A stretch of DNA of 64,000 nucleotides from Cepaea nemoralis (GCA_014155875.1 JACEFZ010011709.1:95001-159000), one strand, 5' to 3'; counted from the stretch's first letter, positions 1 through 11,797 are shown. Program-made: numbers and translations. Notes: generated from the sequence alone by a model not told the origin.

Positions 1-88
1 TAATCTTGCCAAGAAATCAACAATCAGCTGAAAGATGCTGATGTTGACAGCGATTTCCTGTAAAGGATATGCAAAAACATTTTAAATG
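1..88 (+). repeat. SINE-C 3' end fragment
   Basis: This is the 3' part of a tRNA-derived SINE family, here called SINE-C. It carries the block CCAAGAAATCAACAATCAGC and then TGTTGACAGCGAT and CCTGTAAAGGATATGCAAAA. The same order occurs in the full copy at 14788-15030 and in the copy at 47898-48128. The tRNA-like head lies outside the window. Confidence 0.75.
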
Positions 89-268
89 CAGATTTACAGA
101 ACACAATCATGGGGCGTTGCGACGACTAGCCTTCATCGGCAAACAAATACTCACACACAACACAACACAACACAACAGCATATAAACACAGGGAAACACT
201 ACACTGACTACATTCACGCTTAAGAACAGCTCGAGACTCTTAGATAAGTTTAAAAGAAAAGTTAATTA

Positions 269-480
269 CATATCCTTTACAGGACGTTGCAGTCAACACC
301 AGCATTACTTGCTGTTTTGATCTCTTGGCAAGTTTATGTTCATTTGTTTGCCATTGCTTTCTTAACGACATGCACCTATTCCATTTCGTAAAAAATCAAT
401 GCAGCGCAATCTGCTGCCAAATCACCCGCAGCCGTGTTTCAAATGCGGGTATAGCGGGATAACGAACTGCGTCCGTAACC
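269..480 (-). repeat. SINE-C related copy, reverse orientation
   Basis: Read on the minus strand, this stretch gives AGAAAGCAATGGCAAA, a CTTGCCAAGAGATCAA block, a GTTGACTGCAACGTCCTGTA block and AAGGATATG. That is the body of SINE-C with moderate divergence. Its 5' portion (about 360-480) differs from the copy at 14788 and resembles those at 44465-44690 and 50048-50225, so it may be a subfamily. Confidence 0.6.
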
Positions 481-1380
481 CCATTGCCCCTGAGCCAGCC
501 TCAGATACGTAGCACATTAAAAATTCTTTCTTTTTTCCATTTTCATTTAATTATTCTAATTTTTCATCTTTCCATTCTTCTCATCCAGTTCATATGCCTT
601 AATGGAGTCACTGCAATGTCATCCACGTGGTTATATGTTGTGTTTTGTGTATGTTTTTGTTTGCTGATGAAGGCTTGTCGCAGCAACGCCCTATGTTTTC
701 CCTAAGTGTGTTATGCAAAGCTGCATTACTTTATGTTATTTTATTTATGAACATACTTCACAAGTGAGTTGAGTAAACAGGTTTACCACAGGAACCAATA
801 AACCCACAGATGATCCTCCTAACCTCTGACACCCTCGCGATCGTTACTCACACTCTGGAGAAATATCTCCCTCTCTCTCCCACCTTCTCTCCACTCCGGC
901 AATCACCAAATTTGTCTGTCCTTCCAGTTTTCTCTCCGGTCCTGCATTGACCGTCTCAAGCACATCCCGACAAACCGGAAGTCCGGGAAAGTAATCAGGT
1001 TACAGTGTCTGGAGTGTTGGAAGAATTACCCGCCCGTCCATCACAACCGGTTCTATGAAGTGTCCCATTGTCTGCGCGGAGAGATATGGGTCGTTAGGAT
1101 GTCGGTAGAAGTCCAGCTACCAGGAAAAACACTGGTCGCTAAGATTAATTGAAGGACTCCAGGAGCGCCTGCTGGTGGTAATATGCCTTGGAAGAGATGG
1201 TTCGTCAGCTTGGCGGAAGTCAAGGTCAGATGGGAGTTGGTGACATTGTCCATTGCCCTCTTGATATGGATTCTTCATTAGGATACAGTTTCTAGGAGTG
1301 GGTTGTTTGTGGCAGGGAGCAAAGATTGTTTCGTGGGGTACTCTCTGGTACTTGAGGTTTTGATGTTTCACTGTCTCTTT
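481..1380. other. No recognised feature
   Basis: About 900 bases with only short reading frames and no recognisable motif. The stretch 640-700 (a TTTGTTTGCTGATGAAGG block followed by CAGCAACGCCC) is weakly similar to 48548-48590, so part may be a diverged dispersed repeat. No gene is supported here. Confidence 0.3.
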
Positions 1381-1760
1381 TCCTGCGTTAGTCTGTTTCT
1401 CTTTGTCCGTCTTTAGCTCACTATCTCTGTCCTTCTCAGCTATCTCTCTGTGTGTCGCAGTATATTTCTGTTTCTATGTGTCACACACATTCTCTCTCAT
1501 TCTCTATCTCTCTCTGTATCTCTTGGTCTCTCTGTCTCTCTGTGTTTATGTCTCTGCTTCATTCTCTCTGTTTTCCTCTCACTCTCTCTTTCTCTCTGTG
1601 TCTCTAAATCTCTATCTCCCTGTCCATGTCTCCCTCTTTCTGTCTTTGTCTCTCTCTATCTCACTTTGTCTGTCACCATGTCTCACTTTCTGTGTCTTTC
1701 TCTTTCTGTCCCTTTCCTTCTCTCTTGTCTTTCTATCTCTCATTTTCTCGCTAATTTTTG
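1381..1760. repeat. Polypyrimidine CTCTGT-rich tract
   Basis: The plus strand is nearly pure C/T/G, with irregular CTCT, CTGT and TCTCTG runs. The low-complexity composition opens two overlapping reading frames of about 120 residues that are rich in Ser, Leu and Cys. These are products of the repeat, not genes. Confidence 0.85.
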
Positions 1761-1901
1761 TAAATCTCAATTATTAATTTTATCTTCATTCTTAGTATGT
1801 TATAAAATATAGCTGCAGCAGTTTCACAATTCTCGACATTGTAGGTTCGATGTCAGCAGCAGGTGATTTGGAAGCATGTGTTCACCAATACCAGATGGCA
1901 T

Positions 1902-4900
1902 ACGGCCATTATAATGAGGTCCACACAAGGTCATCATTATGAGGTCCCACACACGGTCATAATTCTCACGTCCACATACAGTCATCATTACGAGGTCTAT
2001 ATACGGTCATAATTCTCACGTCCACATGCGGTCATCATTATGAGGTCCACACAAAGTCATCATTATGAGGTTCACTTGCGGTCATCATTATGAGGTCCAC
2101 ACAAAGTCATCATTATGAGGTGCACAAAAAGCCATCATTATGAGGTGCACACAAAGTCATCATTACGAGGTGCACACAAAGTCACCATTATGAGGTGCAC
2201 ACAAAGTCACAATTATGAGGTGCACACAAAGTCACCATTATGAGGTCCACACAAAGTCATCACTATGAGGTGCACACAAAGTCATCATTATGAGGTCCAA
2301 ACAAAGTCACCATTATGAGGTGCACACAAAGTCACCATTATGAGGTGCACACAAAGTCACCATTATGAGGTCCACACAAAGTCACCATTATGAGGTCCAC
2401 ACAAAGTCATCATTATGAGGTCCACACAAAGTCACCATTATGAGGTGCACACAAAGTCATCATTATGAGGTCCACAATGTCACAATTATGAGGTCCACAC
2501 AAAGTCACCATTATGAGGTGCACACAAAGTCACCATTATGAGGTCCACACAAAGTCATCATTATGAGGTCCACACAAAGTCACCATTATGAGGTCCACAC
2601 AAAGTCATCATTATGAGATCCACACAAAGTCACCATTATGAGGTCCACACAAAGTCATCATTATGAGGTCCACACAAAGTCATCATTATGAGGTGCACAA
2701 AGTCATCATTATGAGGTCCACACGAAGTCAACATTATGAGGTCCACACAAAGTTATCATTATGAGGTTCACTTGCGGTCATCATTATGAGGTCCACACAA
2801 AGTCATCATTATGAGGTGCACAAAAAGTCATCATTACGAGGTGCACACAAAGTCATCATTACGAGGTGCACACAAAGTCACCATTATGAGGTGCACACAA
2901 AGTCACCATTATGAGGTCACACAAAGTCACCATTATGAGGTCCACACAAAGTCATCATTATGAGGTGCACACAAAGTCATCATTATGAGGTCCAAACAAA
3001 GTCACCATTATGAGGTGCACACAAAGTCACCATTATGAGGTGCACACAAAGTCACCATTATGAGGTCCACACAAAGTCACCATTATGAGGTGCACACAAA
3101 GTCATCATTATGAGGTCCACACAAAGTCACCATTATGAGGTTTACACAAAGTCACCATTATGAGGTGCACACAAAGTCACCATTATGAGGTGCACACAAA
3201 GTCACCATTATGAGGTGCACACAAAGTCACCATTATGAGGTGCACACAAAGTCATCATTATGAGGTCCACACAACGTCATCATTATGAGGTTCACTTGCG
3301 GTCATCATTATGAGGTCCACACAAAGTCACCATTATGAGGTCCACACAAAGTCATCATTATGAGGTCCACACAAAGTCATCATTATGAGGTCCACACAAA
3401 GTCATCATTACGAGGTCCACACAAAGTCACCATTATGAGGTACACACAAAGTCATCATTATGAGGTCCACACAAAGTCATCATTATGAGGTCCACACAAA
3501 GTCATCATTATGAGGTCCACACAAAGTCATCATTATGAGGTCCACACAAAGTCACCATTAAGAGGTGCACACAAAGTCACCATCATGAGGTCCACACAAT
3601 GTCACCATTATGAGGTCCACACAAAGTCATCATTATGAGGCCCACACAAAGTCACCATTATGAGGTCCACAAATAGTCATCATATAAGGTCCACACAAAG
3701 TCACCATTATGAGGTCCACACAAAGTCACCATATGAGGTCCACACAAAGTCATCATTATGAGTACCACACAAGTCATCATTATGAGGTCCACACACAAGT
3801 CACCATTATGAGGTCCACAAATAGTCATCATTATGAGGTGCACACAAACCTAGAGGTGCACACAAGTCTCATTATGAGGTGCCACACAAAGTCATCATTA
3901 TGAGGTCCCACACAAAGTCACCATTATGAGGTCCACCAATAGTCATCATTATGAGGTCCACACAAAGTCATCCATTATGAGGTCCCACAAAGTCACCATT
4001 ATGAGGTGCCACACAAAGTCATCCATTATGAGGTCCACACAAGTCATCATTATGAGGTTCACTGCAAGGTCATCATTATGAGGTCCACACAAAGTCATCA
4101 TTATGAGGTGCACACAAAGTCACCATTATGAGGTGCACACAAAGTCACCATTATGAGGTCCACACAATGTCACCATTATGAGGTCCACACAAAGTCACCA
4201 TTATGAGGTGCACACAAAGTCACCATTATGAGGTCCACACAAAGTAATCATTATGAGGTCCACACAAAGTCACCATTATGAGGTCCACACAAAGTCACCA
4301 TTATGAGGTCCACACAAAGTCATCATTATGAGTACCACACAAAGTCATCATTATGAGGTCCACACAAAGTCACCATTATGAGGTCCACAAATAGTCATCA
4401 TTATGAGGTGCACACAAAGTCACCATTATGAGGTGCACACAAAGTCATCATTATGAGGTTCACACAAAGTCACCATTATGAGGTCCACACAAAGTCATCA
4501 TTATGAGGTCCACACAAAGTCATCATTATGAGGTCCACACAAAGTCATCATTATGAGGTCCACACAAAGTCACCATTATGAGGTGCACACAAAGTCATCA
4601 TTATGAGGTCCACACAAAGTCATCATTATGAGGTCCACACAAAGTCATCATTATGAGGTCCACACAAAGTCATCATTATGAGGTCCACACAAGGTCATCA
4701 TTATGAGGTCCACACAAAGTCATCATTATGAGGTCCACACACAGTCACCATTATGAGGTCCACACAAAGTCATCATTATGAGGTCCACACAAAGTCATCA
4801 TTATGAGGTCCACACAAAGTCACCATTATGAGGTCCACAAATAGTCATCATTATGAGGTGCACACAAAGTCACCATTATGAGGTGCACACAAAGTCACCA

Positions 4901-6742
4901 TTATGAGGTCCACACAAAGTCATCATTGTGAGGTGCACACAAAGTCACCATTATGAGGTGCACACAAAGTCATCATTATGAGGTCCACACAAAATCATCA
5001 TTATGAGGTTCACTTGAGGTCATCATTATAAGGTCCACACAAAGTCACCATTATGAGGTCCACACAAAATCATCATTATGAGTTGCACACAATGTCATCA
5101 TTATGAGGTGCACACAAAGTCATATATTATGAGGTGCACACAAAGTCACCATTATGAGGTGCACACAAAGTCACCATTATGAGGTGCACACAAAGTCACC
5201 ATTATGAGGTCCACACAAAGTCACCATTATGAGGTCCACACAAAGTCACCATTATGAGGTCCACACGAAATCACCATTATGAGGTCCACACAAAGTCACC
5301 ATTATGAGGTCCACACAAAGTCACCGTTATGAGGTCCACACAAAGTCATAATTATAAGGTCCACATGCGGTCATCATTATGAAATCCACACAAAGTCATC
5401 AATATAAGGTCCACATGCGGTCATCATTATGAAGTCCACACAAAGTCATCATTATAAGGTCCACATGCGGTCATCATTATGAGGTCCACACAAAGTCATC
5501 ATTATAAGGTCCACATGCGGTCATCATTATGAGGTCCACACAAAGTCATAATTATAAGGTCCACATGCGGTCATCATTATGAAGTTCACTCAAAGTCATC
5601 AATATAAGGTCCACATGCGGTCATCATTATGAGGTCCACACAAAGTCATCAATATAAAGTCCACATGCGGTCATCATTATGAGGTCCACACAAAGTCATC
5701 ATTATAAGGTCCACATGCGGTCATCATTATGAGGTCCACACAAAGTCATCATTATAAGGTCCACATGCGGTCATCATTATGAGGTCCACACAAAGTCATC
5801 ATTATAAGGTCCACATGCGGTCATCATTATGAGGTCCACACAAAGTCATCATTATAAGGTCCACATGCAGTCATCATTATGAAGTCCACACAAAGTCATC
5901 AATATAAGGTCCACATGAGGTCATCATTATGAAGTTCACTCAAAGTCATCAATATAAGGTCCACATGCGGTCATCATTATGAGGTCCACACAAAGTCATC
6001 ATTATAAGGTCCACATGCAGTCATCATTATGAAGTCCACACAAAGTCATCAATATAAGGTCCACACGAGGTCATCATTATGAAGTCCACACGAAGTCATC
6101 AATATAAGGTCCACATGCGGTCATCATTATGAGGTCCACACAATGTCATCATTATAAGGTCCACATGCAGTCATCATTATGAAGTCCACACAAAGTCATC
6201 AATATAAGGTCCACATGAGGTCATCATTATGAAGTTCACTCAAAGTCATCAATATAAGGTCCACATGCAGTCATCATTATGAGGTCCACACAAAGTCATC
6301 AATATAAGGTCCACATGCAGTCATCATTATGAGGTCGACACAAAGTCACCATTATAAGGTCCACATGCAGTCATCATTATGAAGTCCACACAAAGTCATC
6401 ATTATGAGGTCCACATGAGGTCATCAGTATGAAGTCCACACGAAGTCATCAATATAAGGTCCACATGCGGTCATCATTATGAGGTCCACACAAAGTCATC
6501 ATTATAAGGTCCACATGCAGTCATCATTATGAAGTCCACACAAAGTCATCATTATGAGGTCCACATGAGGTCATCATTATGAAGTTCACTCAAAGTCATC
6601 AATATAAGGTCCACATGCGGACATCATTATGAGGTCCACACAAAGTCATCAATATAAGGTCCACATGCAGTCATCATTATGAGGTCCACACAAAGTCACC
6701 ATTATGAGGTCGACACAAAGTCATCATTATAAGATCAACATA
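1902..6742. repeat. 25-bp minisatellite array, about 190 units, partly in 50-bp dimers
   Basis: The unit is about 25 bp: CCACACAAAG, then TCAYCATTATGAGGT. From 1902 to about 5340 it is a variant-rich monomer array whose commonest variants are CCACACAAAG or GCACACAAAG with TCATC or TCACC. From about 5341 to 6730 a 50-bp dimer takes over, alternating a CCACATGCGG/TCATCATTATGAGGT unit with a CCACACAAAG/TCATCATTATAAGGT unit. Between about 3660 and 4075 many units carry one-base gains or losses, unlike the clean units around them. No centromeric or CRISPR character is evident: there are no unique spacers. A 143-bp insert interrupts the right end. Confidence 0.97.
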
Positions 6743-6885
6743 CCCCCGAGAAGGTTAACCCGGTCAACAAATGCCCGCAGAAGTCGGATGTTTCGGCCTA
6801 ACGGCGCAAGAACGCAGCTCTGCTGTAAACAGGCACAACGCAATCACGTCCGAAAAAAACCTCCGGATGAACAAAGAAGAAGAAG
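6743..6885 (+). mobile_element. Short retroposed insert with GAA tail inside the 25-bp array
   Basis: This 143-bp segment shares nothing with the satellite. It is flanked by a perfect 12-bp direct repeat, AAGATCAACATA, at 6731-6742 and 6886-6897, and it ends in a short (GAA)n tail. A target duplication plus a simple-repeat tail indicates target-primed retroposition of a 5'-truncated LINE or SINE. The segment encodes no recognised domain. The GAA tail resembles the tail of the LINE ending at 26006. Confidence 0.8.
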
Positions 6886-7134
6886 AAGATCAACATAGGT
6901 CATCACATACTAAAGCAGGGTCCGCTGCAGGACTCGTGTTTATTAAAGAGAACAACTCTCTCATTATAGCATGTCGGAAAGACTCCATCCTTGGCTAATT
7001 GCCCCGCCTCATGCATTGTTTCCGTGTCCATGATGTCTTTATTGACATCTGTCCACCTCCGTGTTTTTGCATGTCTGCTTCTTCCAAGAGCCATATCTTC
7101 CATCCCTGTTCTAAGTCGCTGTAGCATTGACTGT

Positions 7135-7138
<4 letters not shown>

Positions 7139-7217
<79 letters not shown>

Positions 7218-7289
7218 TATCATCATCATCATCATCATCAGCATCATCATCATCAGCATCATCATCATCATCATCATCATCAGCATCAC

Positions 7290-7326
<37 letters not shown>
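7139..7326. repeat. (TCA)n microsatellite, LINE 3' tail
   Basis: About 188 bases of (TCA)n/(TGA)n with a few CAG and CAC variants. On the minus strand it begins immediately after the last codons of a LINE C-terminal fragment at 7327-7600, so it most likely grew from the element's 3' tail. Long poly-Ile, poly-Ser and poly-Met frames across it are artefacts. Confidence 0.9.
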
Positions 7327-7329
<3 letters not shown>

Positions 7330-7600
7330 TATCTTGCCGCCTGGCGTAGGCGATCATGCTTCTCCACATCTTGCGATCTCCAGCGGCATGTATCAATTCG
7401 TCTGGTGACTTCCTTCTGTGCCATGGCACAAGGTGGGCAAGAATTGTCTCTGGGTGTCTTTCTCTATCTCTCTTTCCACAGATCGTTCTAGTTATCATAA
7501 CATGTTGCAGTTTTTGTCTTCTCATAATGTGGCCAAAACATGATGATTGCCTCTCTCTGTTGTATGTGATAAGTTGTCTTTGCGACTTTATCATTATCAT
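7327..7600 (-). pseudogene. LINE-A ORF2 C-terminal fragment
   Basis: The minus-strand frame reads SCFGHIMRRQKL and then, near its end, a GDRKMWRSMIAYARRQ stretch. This is the terminal segment downstream of the reverse transcriptase in many APE-type LINEs, where a GHxxRR motif is followed by a DRxxWRxxIxxA motif. The central part is eroded and the RT domain is missing, so this is a 5'-truncated or decayed copy. It runs directly into the trinucleotide tail at 7326. Related ends occur at 39419, 39625 and 40510. Confidence 0.75.
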
Positions 7601-7840
7601 GTGCCGTGCCGAAAAACGTCAGCGGTCATGTTTCACCATCTTACACGATCACCAGACTTGCTGATCATCTCCGTGATCTTGTCTCTCCAAGCTATCCAGA
7701 TATTTACTTCTTTGCCTTCCCCTTGTTCTTTTCCCCTCAATCTTGCCAATTGTCACAAAGTTCTCTAGTTAATTTCTTTTCATAACGTGTCCAAATAATT
7801 GTGACTATCTACGTCTAATTTCTCTAATAAATTTAAGGAT
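7601..7840 (-). pseudogene. LINE-A ORF2 C-terminal fragment, second copy
   Basis: The minus strand carries the same block as 26450-26690, 36724-36990 and 57349-57600: a TTTGGACACGTTATGA segment (FGHVM), a KIEGKR-like stretch, a TGGTGATCGTGTAAGATGG segment and a final GGCACATGAT. It contains stops and frameshifts. It is the 3' terminus of a LINE with a short ATGATAATGATAA tail and abuts the fragment at 7327-7600, so the two copies lie in tandem. Confidence 0.7.
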
Positions 7841-8734
7841 TTTATTTTCTTCTTATGGGATTTGCGCATAGTTTTTCTGTATGTCCATGATATTTTTTGC
7901 ATTTTCCACAGAAACCACTTAGCCTCCGCCAAAACGTCCAGATGACTCATTTCGGTAGTCCACCTTTAATGTTCATATCGTTTAGAATGTCATTGTTCTT
8001 CTAGTACCTGATTAACGTTATTCTAAAATTTGTTCAACTGTTCAGATCTCAGTCGGTCAGGATAAACCTTGGCTGAGTTGAGTCAAGAATCAACATCACA
8101 GCACTCGAGGCACTCCCATCAGTGCTCCCTCCTCAGTTTCGACAGTCTGCAAAGAGTCCCAGTTGCAGTCTGATCTTGTGTCCGCTTGACCTTTTCTCGT
8201 GGTATTGAGTGTTAGCCAGATCCTCTGGTCACTACTTGCCAAACCTTTCAATTCAAACCATTATGATCCCACAGTGCCCCGACCACATCTGCCGTATCGT
8301 GCACCATTACCTCACCTAGTGATGCAGACTAAGCCAATGTTTCCATCCACTCATTTCCCATCGACTAAATAAAGTTTGCATATTTTGTTTTATTTAATTC
8401 TTTCAGAGTGTGTTTATTATTTGTGTACAATGATAGCTCTACCCGCAACCTCCATTTTATCACATACGAAGCTTACCAATTGAACTTCTCGTATTCGTTC
8501 AGTACTCATTGTAAAAGTTGTTCTATAACATTTAAATTCAAAAGCCTCGATTTTCAAGCCTCATAAGTGATGCGTGAACGAAATAATCTCTGAGAGGAGA
8601 GAGATAAGAAGGGCAGAATGTCAGACGGGCCTGCGTGCCCAATTCCTAATCCTTTGAAAACAAAGTTCGTTCTATAGTGACTGCGAAATAATCCATAATT
8701 TCCATGAACAATAAAACATGCATACAGTAATCAC
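7841..8734. other. No recognised feature
   Basis: Roughly 890 bases without a supportable gene. There are AATAAA signals on the plus strand near 8367 but no upstream coding sequence that could be recognised. The left edge may still belong to the LINE ending at 7601. Confidence 0.3.
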
Positions 8735-8802
8735 GCACACAGAAAACATGCACACAGAAAACATGCACACAGAAAACATGCACACAGAAAACATGCACAC
8801 GA
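8735..8802. repeat. 15-bp tandem repeat
   Basis: Four to five direct copies of ACACAGAAAACATGC. It is short and uniform and has no coding potential. Confidence 0.9.
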
Positions 8803-8879
8803 CCGACTGAAAAGTGCCTTTACCGGGTGACTTCTCTTTCTGCGGAAATCTCGTCTGCCTACATTAAGTCTGGATGTAG

Positions 8880-9172
8880 GTCAGCATTGCCGAATGGATA
8901 AGAATAAGTAATCTTAAACATCCGTTGTGCTGATGCCCATGTAACTGGTTCAACCCCTACACCGGACAGTTGGACTAAAATGTTGACCTATCGTCCTTGA
9001 CTTGGGGACGTAACTTACAAGTACCTCTGAAGTCGGTGTGGTTTCACCTGATGGCGAGGGACACTATTAAGAAAGCTATTCCACGCGCAAAATTCAGTCC
9101 AGCACTACTAGAAGTAGTGTGTAAGGACTACGCTTGAGTTCAAACGAGCGAGCACAGACAAAAAAAAAATAG
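8880..9172 (+). repeat. SINE-A copy
   Basis: This is a tRNA-derived SINE, here called SINE-A. The head has a GCCGAATGGATAAG box A-like segment and a GGTTCAACCCC box B-like segment, then CACCGGACAG. The body follows with TACAAGTACCTCTGAAGTCG, GGCGAGGGACACTATTAA, CAAAATTCAGTCCA and TACGCTTGAGTTCAAA. A GCGAGC-like end and poly(A) close it. The best copy is at 40553-40838. This copy has extra bases in its D-arm region (about 8903-8925). Confidence 0.85.
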
Positions 9173-10210
9173 TCTGGATCGACCCCAAAGCCATACGAGG
9201 CAGTAAATAGTCTCTGTCTCTCCCCACAACCCCCTCTACTGGAAACTGAACCCAGTACAAAGCAGTTAGCAATTAAACAAACTGGTTTTCAGGATCAGCT
9301 ACCGCCACGGCCTAAATCCTGGAAATAAATCGGCCTTTTATTACCCGCTCATGGCTTTAAACCCACAAAATTATTCCCCATTCTCTAACAAATTCCTTCT
9401 AATCCCGATTTACACATTCATGCTTTGGCCATATTCTATATTTCACTCGGTAATAGAGAATACAGCTTTACATTAAAGGCAAACACACGGAAAATGGATG
9501 TTCACATTTACAAGGCTTACAGTAATTTCATGCAGGCAAAGATTATATTTGAGAACTCTTTATTGAGCACTAAATGCGAATAAGTGTCTGAAAGAGACAG
9601 GCTCGGTATTGATAGAGTGAGGATCGATCCCAGTTTGTAGGGAATTCCAGTATTTACTAAGATGCGAATTCACGTCAGGGCTTAAGTGAAACTATAGTAT
9701 GGCCACATTTGTTTGCCGCAATATAAACATCAATATCTCAGTAACCAACTGAGGGAAAATTATGAAATTTAATATATAACCTTATCATTATGTCCACCCA
9801 ACAAAAAACTTTTTGTTCTGGAGATTTTACAGCAAATTTCAAAGTTTGTTTATATGAGATATATAATTTACGGGTCTGACATGAAATTCATAATTTTAAA
9901 TGTATTACAGCGTAGCCAGACAATCAGGGCTCAATTTTGAATATTGTACGTGTTTTCACAGGATTGGCCTTTTGCCAACCCCCCGCTTTGTTCAAACTAA
10001 GACTGTTCAGAGGTGTCTCAAAATGTGGGTTATTTCATGAGACCTGATTAATATGTTTAAAAAAAAAAAATCTTATCACTTATCGCTAACATTGAAATGT
10101 GCGAAATTGTACACTTCAAAGAATCGCTATGAAGTTGTACACATATTTTTGTCAAAAAGCTGATCGCAAGAAACTGTTTTATACTATTACAAATTCCGAA
10201 AAAAAGAACA
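9173..10210. other. AT-rich stretch, possibly upstream part of the transposon relic
   Basis: No reading frame or RNA gene is recognisable. The sequence from about 9690 onward is AT-rich and directly precedes the transposase relic at 10211. It may contain that element's 5' terminal repeat and untranslated region, but I could not identify a matching inverted repeat downstream. Confidence 0.3.
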
Positions 10211-11127
10211 ATGCATGCATTGGGCTTGAGTAAACGGGCATTTTGTCAAAGGGTGCAAGAATCTGGAATTAAACCACCACGCAATAACCAAACGGTAGGT
10301 AGAAAGATTATTGTAGACAGTTTTGACAAAGATGTCATAAGGCGAGCTATTATAAAAATGCTTTTAAAAAGTCGCTTGATATACGACAGGGTCGACTTCA
10401 TTGCACCGGGTTCTATCCCATATGGTTCGGTCTCTTTCCGCAGCGCGGAAAGCATCGCACAAAGCACGAACTCCGCAGCTCTATCGACGACCCACAGAAG
10501 TCTCCGAAAAATGTAACTCTTGAACTGGAATCGAACCCACGACGTTTGGAGCCCGAGTCAAAAGACCACTTCGCCACAGAGACTCCTACAATTATAAAAA
10601 TTTTGGATTTTATATCCAGGATTATCCAGCATTACAAAAATGCTGGATGCCAAAGAAACAGTGACTGTAAGAAAACTTAGGGTTTGGTTCAGAAAGAACA
10701 ATAACATAGAGCTATCCAAAACAACTTTGTGGAAAATTATAAGGACATTATCTTCACTATTTGAAAGTACAAGGGCGGTAGAAATAATCTTTGCGAGCAA
10801 CCGCATTTAGGAGCCATGAGAAGCAGATACCTACGTGAAATAAGGGAAATGCGCAAAGACAATTATGGCATAGTGTGTTTGGATGAAATGTGGATCAATG
10901 CGCACCACACAAGTGATAAGGAATGGCAATCAGTGGATGGAAAGATAAAACGATATGTGCCCAGTAGTATAGGACAGCTTTTGGTCATGGCCCATGCTGG
11001 TAATACGCATAATGGCTTGCAACAGAATGCTGGGCTCGTGTTCGTATCAAAGCATACAGACAATAGGGATTATCATAATAAGATTAATGGTAATGTATTT
11101 AGAGATTGGCTCGAGAATACTATATAA
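10211..11127 (+). pseudogene. Tc1/mariner (IS630)-superfamily transposase relic
   Basis: Three separated coding blocks look like one DDE transposase. An N-terminal block (10211-10359) reads MHALGLSKRAF and then VDSFDKDVIRRAI. A second, frameshifted block (about 10641-10750) reads TVRKLRVWFRKNN and SKTTLWKIIRTL. The catalytic block (10816-11127) reads MRSRYLREIREMRKDN, then VCLDEMWINAHHT with the first catalytic Asp, and later DYHNKINGNVFRDWL. The order and motifs fit Tc1-like transposases with a YLDETWVNAHHT-type first Asp motif. A SINE splits the first block, at least one frameshift lies near 10640, and the C-terminal catalytic residues are lost where a CTGT microsatellite begins at 11134. 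It is non-functional. Confidence 0.75.
10360..10590 (-). repeat. SINE-B copy inserted in the transposase
   Basis: This tRNA-derived SINE, here called SINE-B, is 231 bp long. Read on the minus strand it starts GTAGGAGTCTCTGTGGCGAA, has a GGTTCGATTCC box B, and continues with CGGAGACTTCTGTGGGTCGT and TATGGGATAGAACCCGGTGC. A perfect 11-bp direct repeat, ATTATAAAAAT, flanks it at 10349-10359 and 10591-10601, proving insertion by retroposition. Other copies are at 11579, 45162 and 49113. Confidence 0.9.
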
Positions 11128-11133
11128 TAATGT

Positions 11134-11214
<81 letters not shown>
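11134..11214. repeat. (CTGT)n microsatellite
   Basis: Twenty uninterrupted tetranucleotide copies. The array starts immediately after the last transposase codons and truncates that element. Confidence 0.97.
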
Positions 11215-11215
<1 letters not shown>

Positions 11216-11578
11216 ACGAAGACTCACAGTGGGTCTGTCACCCATGTGTACGTGTGAACAAACTACACAGACAGCTGAACAGATCCTTAAAAATGGAAAC
11301 ATGATGACTAAATTGCGGTATCATTTCTGGTCACTCCATACGCACATTAACGCACAGCTATTTGGAAGCTTTCACGAGCTCAATATAAAAAGCTAAATGC
11401 ATCCTAGTAACATGAATACTTGTGTACAATTATTAACCAGCAGCTGAAGAAACAAGAAGGAAATGAAAAATAAGGTAAGAAATATATTCCTTCTACTTTC
11501 CTGTCAATTTACACATTATTTAACCCATACCTCTGTACATTCTCTGTCTTTACTAATATTACACATTGCACTCCTCTC
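11215..11578. other. No recognised feature
   Basis: About 360 bases between the CTGT array and a SINE. It may include the far end of the transposon, but no transposase motif or terminal repeat was found. Confidence 0.3.
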
Positions 11579-11797
11579 GGGAATCTCCGTGGTGAAGTGG
11601 TCAAGCCGTCTGACTCGGGCTCCGAGGGTTGTATGTTCGATTCCTTCATTTCACGAGTGCATTTTTTCGGAGACTCCTGAAGGTCGTCGCTGGAGATACG
11701 GAGTTCGTGCTTTGTGCCACGATTTCCGCCCTGCAGAAAGAGACTGAGCCATATGGGATAAAACACGGTGCAATGCTACTTTAAGCTACTTTTTTAT
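11579..11797 (+). repeat. SINE-B copy
   Basis: The tRNA-like head is GGAATCTCCGTGGTGAAGTG with box B GTTCGATTCC. The body has GGAGACTCCTGAAGGTCGTC, TACGGAGTTCGTGCTTT and ATATGGGATAAAACACGG. It is colinear with the copy at 45162-45405. The head has lost several bases after box B relative to that copy. Confidence 0.85.

Noticed and set aside
1403..1812. Membrane-like 120-residue frames rich in Leu, Ser and Phe
   Set aside because: Hydrophobicity is due to the polypyrimidine composition.
1902..6742. CRISPR-like regular array
   Set aside because: Units are contiguous and mutually similar with no unique spacers; the sequence is eukaryotic minisatellite.
6903..7138. LINE C-terminus on the minus strand (ALGRSRHAKTRRWTDVNKDI)
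   Set aside because: The resemblance to LINE terminal segments is suggestive only; no diagnostic motif is complete, so it is not listed as a feature.
6903..7491. Frames encoding poly-Met, poly-Ile or poly-Ser proteins
   Set aside because: They read through the (TCA)n microsatellite; the non-repeat ends belong to LINE fragments.
10816..11127. Stand-alone 103-residue gene
   Set aside because: It is the catalytic-block remnant of a transposase interrupted on both sides.
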